A stretch of 64,000 bases of DNA from Treponema sp. UBA4692 (GCA_002404895.1 DHKO01000008.1:24174-88173); one strand, 5' to 3'; counted from the stretch's first letter, positions 15,756-24,790 are shown. A program made the numbers and translations. Notes: generated by a model from the letters alone, not told the origin.

Positions 15756-16883
15756 TTAATTTTTTCCGTATCGGATTCTGGGGTCAACAACCGCAAGCAA
15801 AACATCTGAAACGACCATTCCAATCAGAACAAGCGCGCTGATGAACATGCTGTTCGCAAGCACGAGATTAACGTCCTGCTGCATAACCGCCTCGTACATC
15901 AGCCGCCCGATTCCCGGATAAGCGAAAATAATCTCAAGCACAAGAGAGCCGGAAAAAAGGCTTGCAAGAAGATTCGCGCTTCCAGTTATGTAAGGATTCA
16001 GCGTGTTTCTAAAAGCGTGGTTCAGGTAAACGCGGCGTTCAGAAATTCCACGTGCGCGGAGAGCTGTAATGTAAGGCAAGCCCATCTGGTCGAGCATCGT
16101 TGAGCGAATCATCCGGAGAGTTGAGCCGACTCCGCCCAAAAAAGACGCGAGAAGAGGCAAAAAAATGTGATAAGCGTAGCTAAAAGAAAATTTCGCGGGA
16201 TTCTCAGAAAAAGGAAAATCAGGATAAGCCGTTACTGGAAAAGCGTGCGTTAAAGACGCGAAAAGCTGGAACAAAATCAGAAGAAGAATTCCCGGAAAGG
16301 CATGAAAAAACAAGGCGGAAAAAGTCGCCGCAATGTCGATTTTGGTTCCAGCCTTGCTCGAAAAATAAACTCCAAGCAAAAACGAGAAAATCGTGATAAA
16401 AACAAGCGAAATCAGATTCAAGACAAGCGAATTTATAATTCTCGTCCTTATCAAGAATCCGACAGGCGCGCGTGAAATCAGGCTTATCCCCAAATCGTGG
16501 TTTATGACAACGCGCTTAAGCCATTTGAAATACTGGATTGTAAAAGGCTGGTCAAGCCCAAGCTCCGCGCGCGTTTTTGCAAGCTGCTCGGCGGAAAACA
16601 TATTGTCGCCGCTGCCGCTGGAAACTTTCGCGCCGGAAGAAGCCTGGCTCATCATCTGCTGCTGAACCATCTGGTCAACGATGTCGCCCGGAGCAAGAGC
16701 CATAAGAGCGAACAAAGCCCAGCCGAGCATAAAAAGGATAAAAACCATCGTCACAAGCCTTCCGACAACAAATGACGCGACAGGAAATTTCGCCCGGAAC
16801 ATGAGCCACGGCGAAATCAGCGGCGAAAACAAGCGAGAAAAAACTGTTCCAAAAACTTTTTTTATTTTTTTGACAAGGCTCAT
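15756..16883 (-). CDS. oppB: Oligopeptide ABC transporter permease OppB
   Basis: 375 residues with an N-terminal membrane segment (FVVGRLVTMVFILFMLGWAL), an extended periplasmic loop, and five more membrane segments. The EAA motif region ALRARGISERRVYLNHAFRN and the terminal DPRIRYGKN are typical of the OppB/DppB family. The start codon overlaps the plsC stop (ATGA at 16883-16880), indicating translational coupling. It forms the permease pair with the OppC half of the fusion. Confidence 0.93.
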   Translation of the reverse strand: MSLVKKIKKVFGTVFSRLFSPLISPWLMFRAKFPVASFVVGRLVTMVFILFMLGWALFALMALAPGDIVDQMVQQQMMSQASSGAKVSSGSGDNMFSAEQLAKTRAELGLDQPFTIQYFKWLKRVVINHDLGISLISRAPVGFLIRTRIINSLVLNLISLVFITIFSFLLGVYFSSKAGTKIDIAATFSALFFHAFPGILLLILFQLFASLTHAFPVTAYPDFPFSENPAKFSFSYAYHIFLPLLASFLGGVGSTLRMIRSTMLDQMGLPYITALRARGISERRVYLNHAFRNTLNPYITGSANLLASLFSGSLVLEIIFAYPGIGRLMYEAVMQQDVNLVLANSMFISALVLIGMVVSDVLLAVVDPRIRYGKN

Positions 16884-17629
16884 TTTTTCTCAATCTTTTT
16901 AGGTTCTCTTGGAGCCGGCAAATGCGCGCAGACAATGTTTTCAACTTGCGAAGGAATTTTCGACTGCTCCTCGCGTGTAAGCCCGGCGGTCTCAATCGGC
17001 TTGTGAAAAGTCAGGCTCACGTGCTGCCCCGGCACAAGGCGTCCTTTCTCCTCGAAAATGCGCCAAGTTCCGTCAATTGTTACAGGAACAATCGGAGAAT
17101 TTGAAAGAAAAGCGAGCTTGAAGCTTCCCGGCTTGAATTCGCGGTGAGCAAAGCCTTTTGAGCGGTGTCCTTCCGGGAAAATCACCTGGGAATATCCTTT
17201 CTGAACTCCGCTCGCGGCATCGTGAATCGCCTGAATAGATTTTTTCGGGCTTTTTCTGTCGATGAAAGTGCACTGCAAAAGCCGCATCCAGTCGCGCAGA
17301 ACTGGAATTTTCGAAAGCTCCACTTTCGCGACAAACGCCATCTGCTTGTTTGAGTATCCGTACAAAAGCGGAATGTCCATATCGCCCTGATGATTTCCGA
17401 TAAAAACACAGGCGCGGTCTTTAGGAATATTCTCCTCGCCGTGAACCTCGACAGTCGCTCCAACAACCTCAAACACGAATCTCGCCCACACAGGAACGAT
17501 TCCGTCAACAATCTTGTCGCGCTCGGCAATGTTTCCCTCGCGGTCGTATTTGAGAGCAAGTTTTCTAAGCTTGTTCTGCCTGAGCATAAAAATCGCAATC
17601 CGAATCAGCGCAATAAAAGTTCTCATCAA
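16880..17629 (-). CDS. plsC: 1-acyl-sn-glycerol-3-phosphate acyltransferase
   Basis: 249 residues of the LPLAT family, which adds the second acyl chain in phosphatidic acid synthesis at the inner membrane. The HX4D catalytic motif is NHQGDMD near residue 78, the glycerol-phosphate site is FPEGHRSKG (the usual FPEGTRS with His for Thr), and a hydrophobic N-terminal segment is present. It is coupled to oppB by overlapping stop and start, and lies 36 nt after oppA. A lipid gene inside a peptide-transport operon is unusual. Confidence 0.92.
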   Translation of the reverse strand: MMRTFIALIRIAIFMLRQNKLRKLALKYDREGNIAERDKIVDGIVPVWARFVFEVVGATVEVHGEENIPKDRACVFIGNHQGDMDIPLLYGYSNKQMAFVAKVELSKIPVLRDWMRLLQCTFIDRKSPKKSIQAIHDAASGVQKGYSQVIFPEGHRSKGFAHREFKPGSFKLAFLSNSPIVPVTIDGTWRIFEEKGRLVPGQHVSLTFHKPIETAGLTREEQSKIPSQVENIVCAHLPAPREPKKIEKK

Positions 17630-17665
17630 TATCTCCTAAAAAGTCAAAAAAATGACAAAATAATT

Positions 17666-19504
17666 TTATTTTAGATAACAACGGTCGGTCAAAGCCCCAA
17701 CCTGATTGTCAAAATAAACATTTGAAAGATTCCAGCGGTTGTTTATCGAAAAAAATGTCCGTCCAGAAACGAGATAGACAATCGGGCATTGCTCAAGAAA
17801 AATCCTCTGGTATTCTTCCCAGAGCGGACGCGCCTTTTCAATATCTGGAATGCATTTCGCTGTATTATACAGATAATCAATGCGTTTTTCCCAGTCCGTC
17901 GCAGGCGTTTTTTGAAGCGGATTCCACATATGAAGATTTCCGCTAGAAACCCAGACATTGCTTCCCTGAGTCGGAAAAATATTGCTTCCGCCAAGCCCGA
18001 TTATCAAAGTCTGCCAGTCGTAAGTTGAAGTAAGCTGCTCGACAATCCGCTGAAAATCGGTCTGCCTCACATTCACGGTGATTCCTTCTTTTTTGCACTC
18101 GTCGCTTATAATCTGCGCGATGTCGCTCATCACAGGCTGGGACGAGACAATCGACAAATCGAACTCGACTTTAACGCCGTTTTCATCATACAAAAATCCG
18201 TCGGAACGCTTTTCAAATCCGACTTCCGCCAAAAGTTTCTGCGCATGCGCATGGCTGAATCTGTAAGGCAAAATAATTTCTTCATTATAAAAAGCGTTCG
18301 CTTTCGGAAAAAATCCGTATTTCGGCTCGGCAAGCCCCCGGTAAGTCTGGGAGATAATCCGCTCGCGGTTCAAAAGGCAGCTCATCGCCTGCCGGAATTC
18401 CTTTTTTATAAACCATTTGTAGCTAGGCTCATCTGAATTTTTCGGATTCTGATTGAAAGTCCAGAAAGGCGCGCTCATCGAGCCGCCCGCGTTAAAAACT
18501 GTATAGCCGTCATCGCCGTTGTTTTTCGCGTTGTTCACAATGTCCTCAAGCTGCTCAGGAGACGGAGAAAAAGTCTCGAGTTTTCCCTGCTTGAACAAAA
18601 GAAACCTCGTGTTGTTGTCGCCTATTATCGTCGCGATTCTTTTTTCAGGATAATGAATGTTCAAGCCGTTTGCGTCTTTTTCCCAGAAATCATCGTTTCT
18701 CGTGTAGACAACGCGCTGCCCCGGCGTGTACTCGGTGATAAAATACGCTCCCATGCTCGGAAGAGTTTTCGGGTCAACGGCGACGGAATTAAGATTTTTT
18801 ACAGCCGCCGCTCCGCCCTCGTCTTTCGCCTTTTTATATTGAAAAGCAGGCCCGAAAGACATATTTATTGAAAGAAGCGGATCCGCGACAATTTTCGGAA
18901 AATGGAAAGCGAAACGCCTTTCATCAATCTTCTCGATTGAAATTCGCTTTACGCTTCCGTCGTCCATCTCCATAAACTGCGAGTTATACGCAGAAGACCC
19001 CATTTCCTCATCGCACATAATCTCGTCGTACCAAAAAACAACATCGTCGCTTGTAACTTTCACGCGCGGCTTTGAATTCTCATAGAAGCTCCAGAAAATA
19101 TCGTCGCGCAAAGTCAAAATCACGTCCATTGTCTTTGATTTCTCGTCGGTTCTGACTTCAAAACCTGCAAGGCGCGGAACCCATTTTTTTTGAACTGAAT
19201 TATAGTCAACGAGATAGTCATTCAAGACATTCAAGATTCCAGAAGTTTCAGCGTCGCGCTCAGCAATCAGAAAATTAAAGCTTTTCGGGTCGCCTGAAAT
19301 TGAAGTCTGCCAGTCTCCGCCCTGTTTTCCGCAAGTCCACGGCTCGTCTTTCCACGGCTTTGAAACAGTGCGCTGAACCAAATTGTTCTGCATAGAAGCC
19401 TTGTAAGCCTCGATTTCAGAAAGTGTCATCTCAGGAGAACGCGAGCATGAAGCAAAAGCGAAAGAAAAAGTCAAAACCGAAAATGCGGCAAAACGAAAAT
19501 TCAT
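17666..19504 (-). CDS. oppA: Oligopeptide-binding lipoprotein OppA
   Basis: 612 residues from the second Met (MNFRFAAFSVLTFSFAFASC), which gives a clean lipoprotein signal with lipobox FASC; the upstream in-frame ATG at 19528 would place charged residues before it. The body is an SBP-bac-5 peptide-binding protein: the family segment PRLAGFEVRTDEKSKTMDVI and a matching second lobe. It captures peptides in the periplasm for OppBC. A TACAAT lies only six bases before this ATG, so the mRNA may start at or near the start codon. Confidence 0.92.
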   Translation of the reverse strand: MNFRFAAFSVLTFSFAFASCSRSPEMTLSEIEAYKASMQNNLVQRTVSKPWKDEPWTCGKQGGDWQTSISGDPKSFNFLIAERDAETSGILNVLNDYLVDYNSVQKKWVPRLAGFEVRTDEKSKTMDVILTLRDDIFWSFYENSKPRVKVTSDDVVFWYDEIMCDEEMGSSAYNSQFMEMDDGSVKRISIEKIDERRFAFHFPKIVADPLLSINMSFGPAFQYKKAKDEGGAAAVKNLNSVAVDPKTLPSMGAYFITEYTPGQRVVYTRNDDFWEKDANGLNIHYPEKRIATIIGDNNTRFLLFKQGKLETFSPSPEQLEDIVNNAKNNGDDGYTVFNAGGSMSAPFWTFNQNPKNSDEPSYKWFIKKEFRQAMSCLLNRERIISQTYRGLAEPKYGFFPKANAFYNEEIILPYRFSHAHAQKLLAEVGFEKRSDGFLYDENGVKVEFDLSIVSSQPVMSDIAQIISDECKKEGITVNVRQTDFQRIVEQLTSTYDWQTLIIGLGGSNIFPTQGSNVWVSSGNLHMWNPLQKTPATDWEKRIDYLYNTAKCIPDIEKARPLWEEYQRIFLEQCPIVYLVSGRTFFSINNRWNLSNVYFDNQVGALTDRCYLK

Positions 19505-19582
19505 ATTCTGATTGTAGCATTTTTTCAAAGAATAAAAAATCGGGAACGAAAATTAGGAACGGCGCGCATTTTTTGTCAAAAC

Positions 19583-19611
19583 TTGCAAAGAAAAACAAAA
19601 AAGAGCATACT
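19583..19611 (+). promoter_or_regulatory. sulP promoter immediately before the start codon
   Basis: TTGCAA (19583-19588), a 17-nt spacer and CATACT (19606-19611) lie so close to the ATG at 19621 that transcription starting about seven bases after the -10 would leave a leader of only two or three bases. Confidence 0.55.
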
Positions 19612-19620
19612 TTTCAGCCT

Positions 19621-21345
19621 ATGTTCAAACCACAGCTTATCTCATCTTTAAAAAAGTACAACGGCAAGACTTTCGCTTCTGATTTGATTGCCGGAATCAT
19701 CGTCGGAATTGTCGCGCTTCCGCTGGCAATCGCATTTGCAATCGCGTCGGGAGTAAATCCGGCGGCAGGACTTTTCACAGCGATAATCGCAGGATTCTGC
19801 ATTTCGGCATTCGGCGGCTCAACAGTCCAGATTGGAGGACCGACTGGAGCTTTCGCGGTAATCGTCTACGGAGTCATTGCGGAATTCGGGCTTTCGGGGC
19901 TTGCGACCGCGACAATGATGGCAGGAATTCTTCTGATTTTGCTCGGCGCGTTCAAAATGGGCGGCCTCGTGAAATTTATTCCATATACAATCGTCACAGG
20001 ATTCACGGCTGGAATCGCGGTAACAATCGCTTCGGGGCAAATCGGCGACTTTTTCGGCCTCCGCCCTGACTTTTCTTCCCCGATGATGATTTTGGGCGAG
20101 GAATATTCAAAAATGCCGGGAGATTTTCTTCCGAAAATAATCGTCTACATAAAATCGGCAGGAACTTTCAACCTTTACTCAACAATTCTTTCGGCAGTCT
20201 GCCTTGCGTTCATTTTCGTCTGGTCAAAATTCATAAAGAAAATTCCTGGAAGCTTCATCGTGATAATCGGCGCGACTTTAGTCTCGATTCTTCTCGACAA
20301 ATTTTTCGGACTTAAAACTGACACAATCGGATTTTTTGCGGACGGAAGAGAACATTTTGTGATTCCGTCGTCGCTTCCGGTTCCTCATCTTCCGGCTTTC
20401 AACCTTGAGACAATCAGAATGCTCTTTCCGACATCAGTCTCAATAGCGGTTCTTGCGGCAATCGAGTCACTTCTCTCGGCTGTTGTGGCGGACGGAATGA
20501 CAGGCGACAAGCACGACTCAAACACGGAGCTTATCGGGCAGGGAATCGCAAACATCGCGTCGCCTCTTTTCGGCGGAATTCCTGCCACAGGAGCAATCGC
20601 GCGCACCGCAACAAACATCAAGAACGGCGGAAAAACTCCGGTCGCGGGAATTATCCACGCGCTCACGCTTCTTCTGATTCTGCTTTTCTTCGGGAAATAC
20701 GCTTCCTACATTCCGATGGCGGCTCTTGCGGCTGTCCTAATCAACGTTGCATGGAATATGGCGGGATTTCCGGCAATCAGGGCGCTGTGCAAAGGGCAGA
20801 AATCAGACATCTGCGTTCTGACCGTAACTTTTCTGATTACGGTTTTTGTTGACCTGACAATGGCGATTGAAGTCGGTCTTGGATTTGCGGCTTTCTTCTT
20901 CATCAAAAAGATGATTGACTTGTCTGAAGTCGAGAACAAGCGCGAAAGCCTCACAGGAGGAATCGCGTCTCCTGATATGCCGGCGGAAAAAATCGACGTG
21001 CCGGGCGGAGCTATGGTCTACGAGATTGAAGGACCGCTTTTCTTCGGAACTGTAAGAAAATTCGAGGTTGCGGTTGAGCGCACTGGAATGGCGGGCGTTG
21101 ACTACAAGGTTCTGATTTTGAGGATGAGGAACACACTTTACCTTGACGCAGGCGGAATCCGCGCGCTGGAACAGGCAAAAGCCGCGTGCGACAGGAAAGG
21201 CGTAACAATCGTGATTTCAGGAATCCACACGCAGCCGTATATGCTCCTTGAAAAGACAGGAATGGCGGACAGGCTCGGAAGAGACAATATCCATGGAAAC
21301 ATAACCGCCGCGCTAAAGCGAGCCGAGGAAATTTTAAGCGCGTAA
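19621..21345 (+). CDS. SulP-family anion permease with STAS domain
   Basis: 574 residues from ATG 19621; a longer frame from 19423 reads back into oppA and adds an implausible Lys-rich leader. About residues 1-430 are the SLC26/SulP transporter core with repeated Gly-rich membrane segments (DLIAGIIVGIVALPLAIAFA, GGSTVQIGGPTGAFAVIVYG, IANIASPLFGGIPATGAIAR). The C-terminal 120 residues form a STAS domain (VYEIEGPLFFGTVRKFE, ILRMRNTLYLDAGGIRALEQ). The family moves sulfate, bicarbonate or other anions. No carbonic anhydrase or sulfate-assimilation gene is adjacent, so the substrate is open. Confidence 0.92.
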   Translation: MFKPQLISSLKKYNGKTFASDLIAGIIVGIVALPLAIAFAIASGVNPAAGLFTAIIAGFCISAFGGSTVQIGGPTGAFAVIVYGVIAEFGLSGLATATMMAGILLILLGAFKMGGLVKFIPYTIVTGFTAGIAVTIASGQIGDFFGLRPDFSSPMMILGEEYSKMPGDFLPKIIVYIKSAGTFNLYSTILSAVCLAFIFVWSKFIKKIPGSFIVIIGATLVSILLDKFFGLKTDTIGFFADGREHFVIPSSLPVPHLPAFNLETIRMLFPTSVSIAVLAAIESLLSAVVADGMTGDKHDSNTELIGQGIANIASPLFGGIPATGAIARTATNIKNGGKTPVAGIIHALTLLLILLFFGKYASYIPMAALAAVLINVAWNMAGFPAIRALCKGQKSDICVLTVTFLITVFVDLTMAIEVGLGFAAFFFIKKMIDLSEVENKRESLTGGIASPDMPAEKIDVPGGAMVYEIEGPLFFGTVRKFEVAVERTGMAGVDYKVLILRMRNTLYLDAGGIRALEQAKAACDRKGVTIVISGIHTQPYMLLEKTGMADRLGRDNIHGNITAALKRAEEILSA

Positions 21346-21357
21346 GCAAAAAGCAAA

Positions 21358-21570
21358 TGGCGTTTTGCCATTCGCAGAAAATGAGCCGGCGAAGCTGTGG
21401 CGTTTTGCCATTCACAGAAAATAAGCTGGCGAGTGAATGGCGTTTTGCCACAACGAGAAATTAAGCTGGCGAAGCCGTGGCGTTTTGCCATTTTCAGAAA
21501 TTTGCGTGGCGGACCCAATGGCGTTTTGCCACAACGAGAAAGCGAGCTGGCGAAATCGTGGCAGTTTCGC
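21358..21570. repeat. Tandem array of 40-bp units
   Basis: The core TGGCGTTTTGCCA recurs at 21358, 21398, 21438, 21478 and 21519, with a degenerate sixth start at 21559 (TGGCAGTTTCGC). The period is 40 bp (41 once). Units continue with a variable 8-10 bases, AGAAA and then a GCNGGCGAAG-like end. The core itself is a short inverted repeat (TGGC/GCCA). Between the convergent sulP and pyrE genes. Reading frames through it are by-products of the 40-bp period. Confidence 0.9.
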
Positions 21571-21685
21571 AGGCATCTTTCCCGCACTTCACGGCGATCG
21601 GAATCTCCGAAACCGCAAGATTCCAGCCAGTCACTCACAGTCCCCATTTTCCTTATCCCACACATTTTCTTCTCATAAAATAAAA

Positions 21686-21725
21686 AAATCCGGCTGAAAA
21701 ATGCAGTTCCAGCCGGATTTTATTC
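21686..21725. terminator. Bidirectional terminator between sulP and pyrE
   Basis: AAATCCGGCTG (21686-21696) pairs perfectly with CAGCCGGATTT (21710-21720), with A-rich and T-rich flanks on both sides, so it can end both convergent transcripts. Confidence 0.85.
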
Positions 21726-21727
21726 TT

Positions 21728-22414
21728 TTACTTTGCGCCGTAAACGCTGTAGTATTTGTCAATTTCAGACTTTATCTCGTCAGTGATGATTTTCTTGTCT
21801 CCGTTTGTGTAAAGCGAGTCAACAACATCTTTCATCGTGACAATCGCGCGCGCCGGAAATCCGTATTTCTCGGAAATCACCTGAAGAGCAGCCTTGTCTG
21901 AATCCGGGGCTTTTTCCATGCGGTCAAGAGAGACAATCTCGCCCACAATCTTGATTCCGCCTTCGGCAGTTTCCTGAGCCTTGATTTTCGGATAAGTCTC
22001 TTCTATTGATTTTCCAGAAGTCGTAACATCCTCGATAATCACAACGCGGTCTCCGTCTGAAATCTTATATCCTAGAAGATTTCCCTTGTCCGCGCCGTGG
22101 TCTTTCGCCTCTTTTCTGTCTGAGCAGTATTTTACTTCCTTTCCATAAAGCTCTGAGTAAGCGACTGCAGTAACAACCGCGAGCGGGATTCCCTTGTAGG
22201 CAGGTCCGAACAAGACATCAAAGTCGTCTCCGAAATTGTCGTGAATCGCCTTAGCGTAGAATTCTCCGAGACGCTTAAGCTCGCTTCCTGTAACATACGC
22301 GCCTGCGTTCATAAAAAACGGCGACTGCCGGCCGCTCTTTAGCGTAAAGCTTCCAAATTTGAGAACCTTGCACTCAACCATAAAATCAATAAATTCTTTC
22401 TTGTAGTCTTCCAT
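21728..22414 (-). CDS. pyrE: Orotate phosphoribosyltransferase
   Basis: 228 residues; converts orotate plus PRPP to OMP in pyrimidine synthesis. The PRPP-binding motif is VVIIEDVTTSGKSIEETYPK, and FTLKSGRQSPFFMNAGAYV near the N-terminus and GPAYKGIPLAV are further family marks. GGAG precedes the ATG. It stands alone here, without other pyr genes. Confidence 0.95.
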   Translation of the reverse strand: MEDYKKEFIDFMVECKVLKFGSFTLKSGRQSPFFMNAGAYVTGSELKRLGEFYAKAIHDNFGDDFDVLFGPAYKGIPLAVVTAVAYSELYGKEVKYCSDRKEAKDHGADKGNLLGYKISDGDRVVIIEDVTTSGKSIEETYPKIKAQETAEGGIKIVGEIVSLDRMEKAPDSDKAALQVISEKYGFPARAIVTMKDVVDSLYTNGDKKIITDEIKSEIDKYYSVYGAK

Positions 22415-22544
22415 AATTGCTCTCCTAAAGCAAAACCGCAGAAAAGTCTATCAGAAAAAAAAGGAATAAGGAATTAGAGAAAGAAAAAACAAGACGAAGC
22501 TGCAAATATTAAAATAACCTTAAAAATTATTGTCAAATTATTAA

Positions 22545-22796
22545 TATTGTCTTAAAATAACAGATGTAAAAGCAGGAAATATAAATGTTAATGTGCCTGT
22601 TCGTGAAACAGTGAGTCTTGGAGCAACATTTTCTCCTGATGGTAAAGCAGAAGGTTATCTAAAGAACAATTTCAAAATAAATATACGTGGTGGTTATGAC
22701 CTCGACTTGCCTATTGTGGGTCCAAAAGACGGAAATTTCACTATTAAAAAAGGTCCTAATGAAGACTTTTATTTTCTAAAAGTAGAATTAAATTAA
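22545..22796 (+). pseudogene. 3' remnant of a larger secreted-type gene
   Basis: A frame opens after a TAA at 22542-22544 and runs to the stop at 22796 with no ATG near its beginning; the only internal start candidate is a GTG at 22593. The reading (DVKAGNINVNVPVRETVSLG, then ATFSPDGKAEGYLKNNFKIN) looks like a beta-rich C-terminal domain with a regular strand pattern, continuous upstream of the GTG, which suggests the 5' end was lost. The surrounding DNA is AT-rich. It could alternatively be a short real gene using the GTG, but there is no ribosome binding site. Confidence 0.5.
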
Positions 22797-22824
22797 CGGC
22801 ACTTTTTTCAGCAGAGGTTAAACC

Positions 22825-23208
22825 ATGAAAATCAATAAACTACATAAACCTATTTTCCGCTTTTTTCTTATTCTCTTGCCATTATTTTTTTCACTTATTT
22901 CCTGTGAAGAGGATACAGAAGAATTTAAGCCGGATCTCGCATACTTTGTAAGCAGTAAAAAATTTGAAGTTTATTATTCTGGCAGCACAACTAATCTCCA
23001 TAAAATTTATATGGGCGTAAAGCTGCCTAACAAAAAAGAAATTTTCTTTTACGATTTATATTATGAGCAAGATTTTAAGGACAGCTGGAAAAGCAGAATT
23101 ATCGTAAAATCAAAAGAAAGCCATTTTGATTTAGATGATGACGTGGAAGCAACTTTATATTTTGAGCAAATAAGATACAGCACGAAACTCATACGAGTTA
23201 TGCGTTAA
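22825..23208 (+). CDS. Small lipoprotein of unknown function
   Basis: 127 residues: a Lys-rich start, the hydrophobic stretch FRFFLILLPLFFSLISC and Cys27 at the lipobox LISC. The mature part is acidic (EEDTEEFKPD) followed by Tyr/Lys-rich beta-type sequence. AGAGG lies before the ATG. No family recognised. It lies 28 nt after a gene remnant in a locally AT-rich stretch, so it may be part of recently acquired or decaying DNA. Confidence 0.75.
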   Translation: MKINKLHKPIFRFFLILLPLFFSLISCEEDTEEFKPDLAYFVSSKKFEVYYSGSTTNLHKIYMGVKLPNKKEIFFYDLYYEQDFKDSWKSRIIVKSKESHFDLDDDVEATLYFEQIRYSTKLIRVMR

Positions 23209-23331
23209 CCGAAATTATGGTAAAAATCTTTCTTCATTTGCAAAACTTCCGTTGCTATTTTCTAAGCGGGCAAAAAGTGGTAATCTGAATAAGATTTTTT
23301 TCAATTTTGGATTGATTTTTAGGAGAATATC

Positions 23332-24423
23332 ATGGAAAAAACTATCGCATTGATTCCAGGCGACGGAATCGGTCCTGATGTTGTTGCAGAGGCTGTAAAA
23401 GTTCTCGATGCTGTTGCAAAAAAATACGGACACAAATGGACTTACAAAAACGTGATTGCAGGGGGAGCCGCAATCGACAAGTTCGGAAAGCCTCTTCCGC
23501 AGGATCAGCTTGACATTTGTCTTTCAAGCGACGCGACTTTGCTCGGTGCTGTCGGCGGCCCAAAATGGGACAACGTTGCTCCTGAGATTCGCCCGGAGAA
23601 AGCCCTTCTCGGACTCCGCGGCGGAATGAAAGTTTTCGCGAACCTTCGTCCGGCTGTAATGTGGCCGCAGCTCAAAGACGCTTGCCCTCTCAAAGATGAA
23701 ATTATCGGAAACGGCCTTGACATTCTCGTTGTGCGCGAGCTTACAGGCGGAATCTACTTTGGAGAGCGCGGAACAAGCGCAGACGGAAAAACTGCTTGGG
23801 ACACAGAGAAATATTCCTGGGAAGAAATCGAGAGAATCGTTCGCCTCGGCTTCCAGTTTGCACAAAAGAGACAGAAGCATTTGACTGTCGTTGACAAGGC
23901 AAACATCTTGAATTCAAGCCGACTCTGGAGAAAAGTCGCCGAGGAAGTCCACAAGGAATTCAGCGATGTTGCGCTCGATTTCCTTTATATCGACAACGCT
24001 TCAATGCAGCTTGTCCGCAATCCGCGCCAGTTTGACGTTATCGCCACAAGCAATATGTTCGGCGACATCCTTACAGACGAGGCGAGCCAGATTACAGGCT
24101 CAATCGGAATGTTGGCTTCGGCTTCGCTCGGAGACGGAACAGGGCCAGGACTTTACGAGCCGATTCACGGAACTGCTCCTGACATCGCCGGAAAAGACCT
24201 TGCAAATCCTCTCGCAACAATTCTTTCAGCGGCAATGCTCTTGCGCTACAGCTTAAAGCTTGAGACAGAAGCAAAGGCAATTGAGAATGCGGTAACAAAA
24301 GTTCTCGATGACGGCTGGAGAACCGGCGACATTGCGGGTTCTAAGCGCGACGAAGTGAAAGCGGCAGGAAAGCTCGTTGGAACAAAGAAAATGGGTGAGC
24401 TTGTTGTGGAAGCTCTTAACTAG
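23332..24423 (+). CDS. leuB: 3-isopropylmalate dehydrogenase
   Basis: 363 residues of the isocitrate/isopropylmalate dehydrogenase family. LeuB marks are [64 protein letters not shown] and [20 protein letters not shown], which distinguish it from isocitrate dehydrogenase. It oxidises and decarboxylates 3-isopropylmalate; in organisms using the citramalate route the same enzyme also handles methylmalate, and a cimA gene is present at 35.9 kb. leuA, leuC and leuD are not here. A GGAG sequence precedes the ATG. Confidence 0.95.
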   Translation: MEKTIALIPGDGIGPDVVAEAVKVLDAVAKKYGHKWTYKNVIAGGAAIDKFGKPLPQDQLDICLSSDATLLGAVGGPKWDNVAPEIRPEKALLGLRGGMKVFANLRPAVMWPQLKDACPLKDEIIGNGLDILVVRELTGGIYFGERGTSADGKTAWDTEKYSWEEIERIVRLGFQFAQKRQKHLTVVDKANILNSSRLWRKVAEEVHKEFSDVALDFLYIDNASMQLVRNPRQFDVIATSNMFGDILTDEASQITGSIGMLASASLGDGTGPGLYEPIHGTAPDIAGKDLANPLATILSAAMLLRYSLKLETEAKAIENAVTKVLDDGWRTGDIAGSKRDEVKAAGKLVGTKKMGELVVEALN

Positions 24424-24441
24424 CAAATATTTTTGATTTTT

Positions 24442-24477
24442 ATGCCGTGCGACAAGAACGTTGCGCGGCATTTTTTT
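24442..24477 (+). terminator. leuB terminator
   Basis: ATGCCGTGCGAC (24442-24453) and GTTGCGCGGCAT (24460-24471) form a 12-bp hairpin with two wobble pairs, followed by a run of T. Confidence 0.85.
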
Positions 24478-24574
24478 GCAATTTCGATTTTCAAGACAAT
24501 TTCTCGCTTTTTACGGATTTCAGATTTTCCGATTTTTTCAACTTCGATAAAAAAGTAAAAGCAAGAAAAGCCTA

Positions 24575-24680
24575 TGCCAGATTGGAGCGGCGCGCGAAGC
24601 GCGTTGCTAGGAAGCGAGCCGGACGGCGGAGCGAACGACGCAATGGAGCGGACAGCGGAACCGCGGAAAGCTGGGCGTTT
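24575..24680. repeat. GC-rich intergenic element between leuB and the next gene
   Basis: The 367-nt gap 24424-24790 holds the leuB terminator, then this strongly GC-rich block with repeated GGAGCGG, GCGGAGCG and CCGCGGAA words in a lower-GC setting. A related block with ATGGAGCGG, GCGGAGC and GCCGCGGAA lies at 50218-50300. The block is probably a dispersed repeat; frames reading through it are not likely to be genes. Confidence 0.45.
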
Positions 24681-24790
24681 TTTCCAAGCGAAGAGAAAAA
24701 GCGCGCAAAACATTGGCTGCTCAAGAAAAGCTCCATCCTAAAATTCAAATTCGTTTCCTATTTTCAGGAAAATAAAATATAATCGGTTTT

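Noticed and set aside
19423..19620. N-terminal extension of the SulP protein starting inside oppA
   Set aside because: It overlaps oppA antisense, adds a Lys-rich leader unlike the family, and the promoter lies just before 19621.
21358..21570. CRISPR array
   Set aside because: The unit itself diverges along its whole length and there are no distinct equal-length spacers; it is a simple tandem repeat.
21397..21697. Overlapping open frames through the 40-bp repeat array
   Set aside because: Similar frames on both strands arise from the repeat period; there is no ribosome binding site and composition is repeat-driven.
23209..23331. Leucine-type attenuator or T-box before leuB
   Set aside because: No leader peptide with Leu codons, no T-box sequence and no terminator hairpin.
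24447..24782. 111-codon ORF in the leuB downstream gap
   Set aside because: Covers the leuB terminator and a GC-rich repeat; no start signals.
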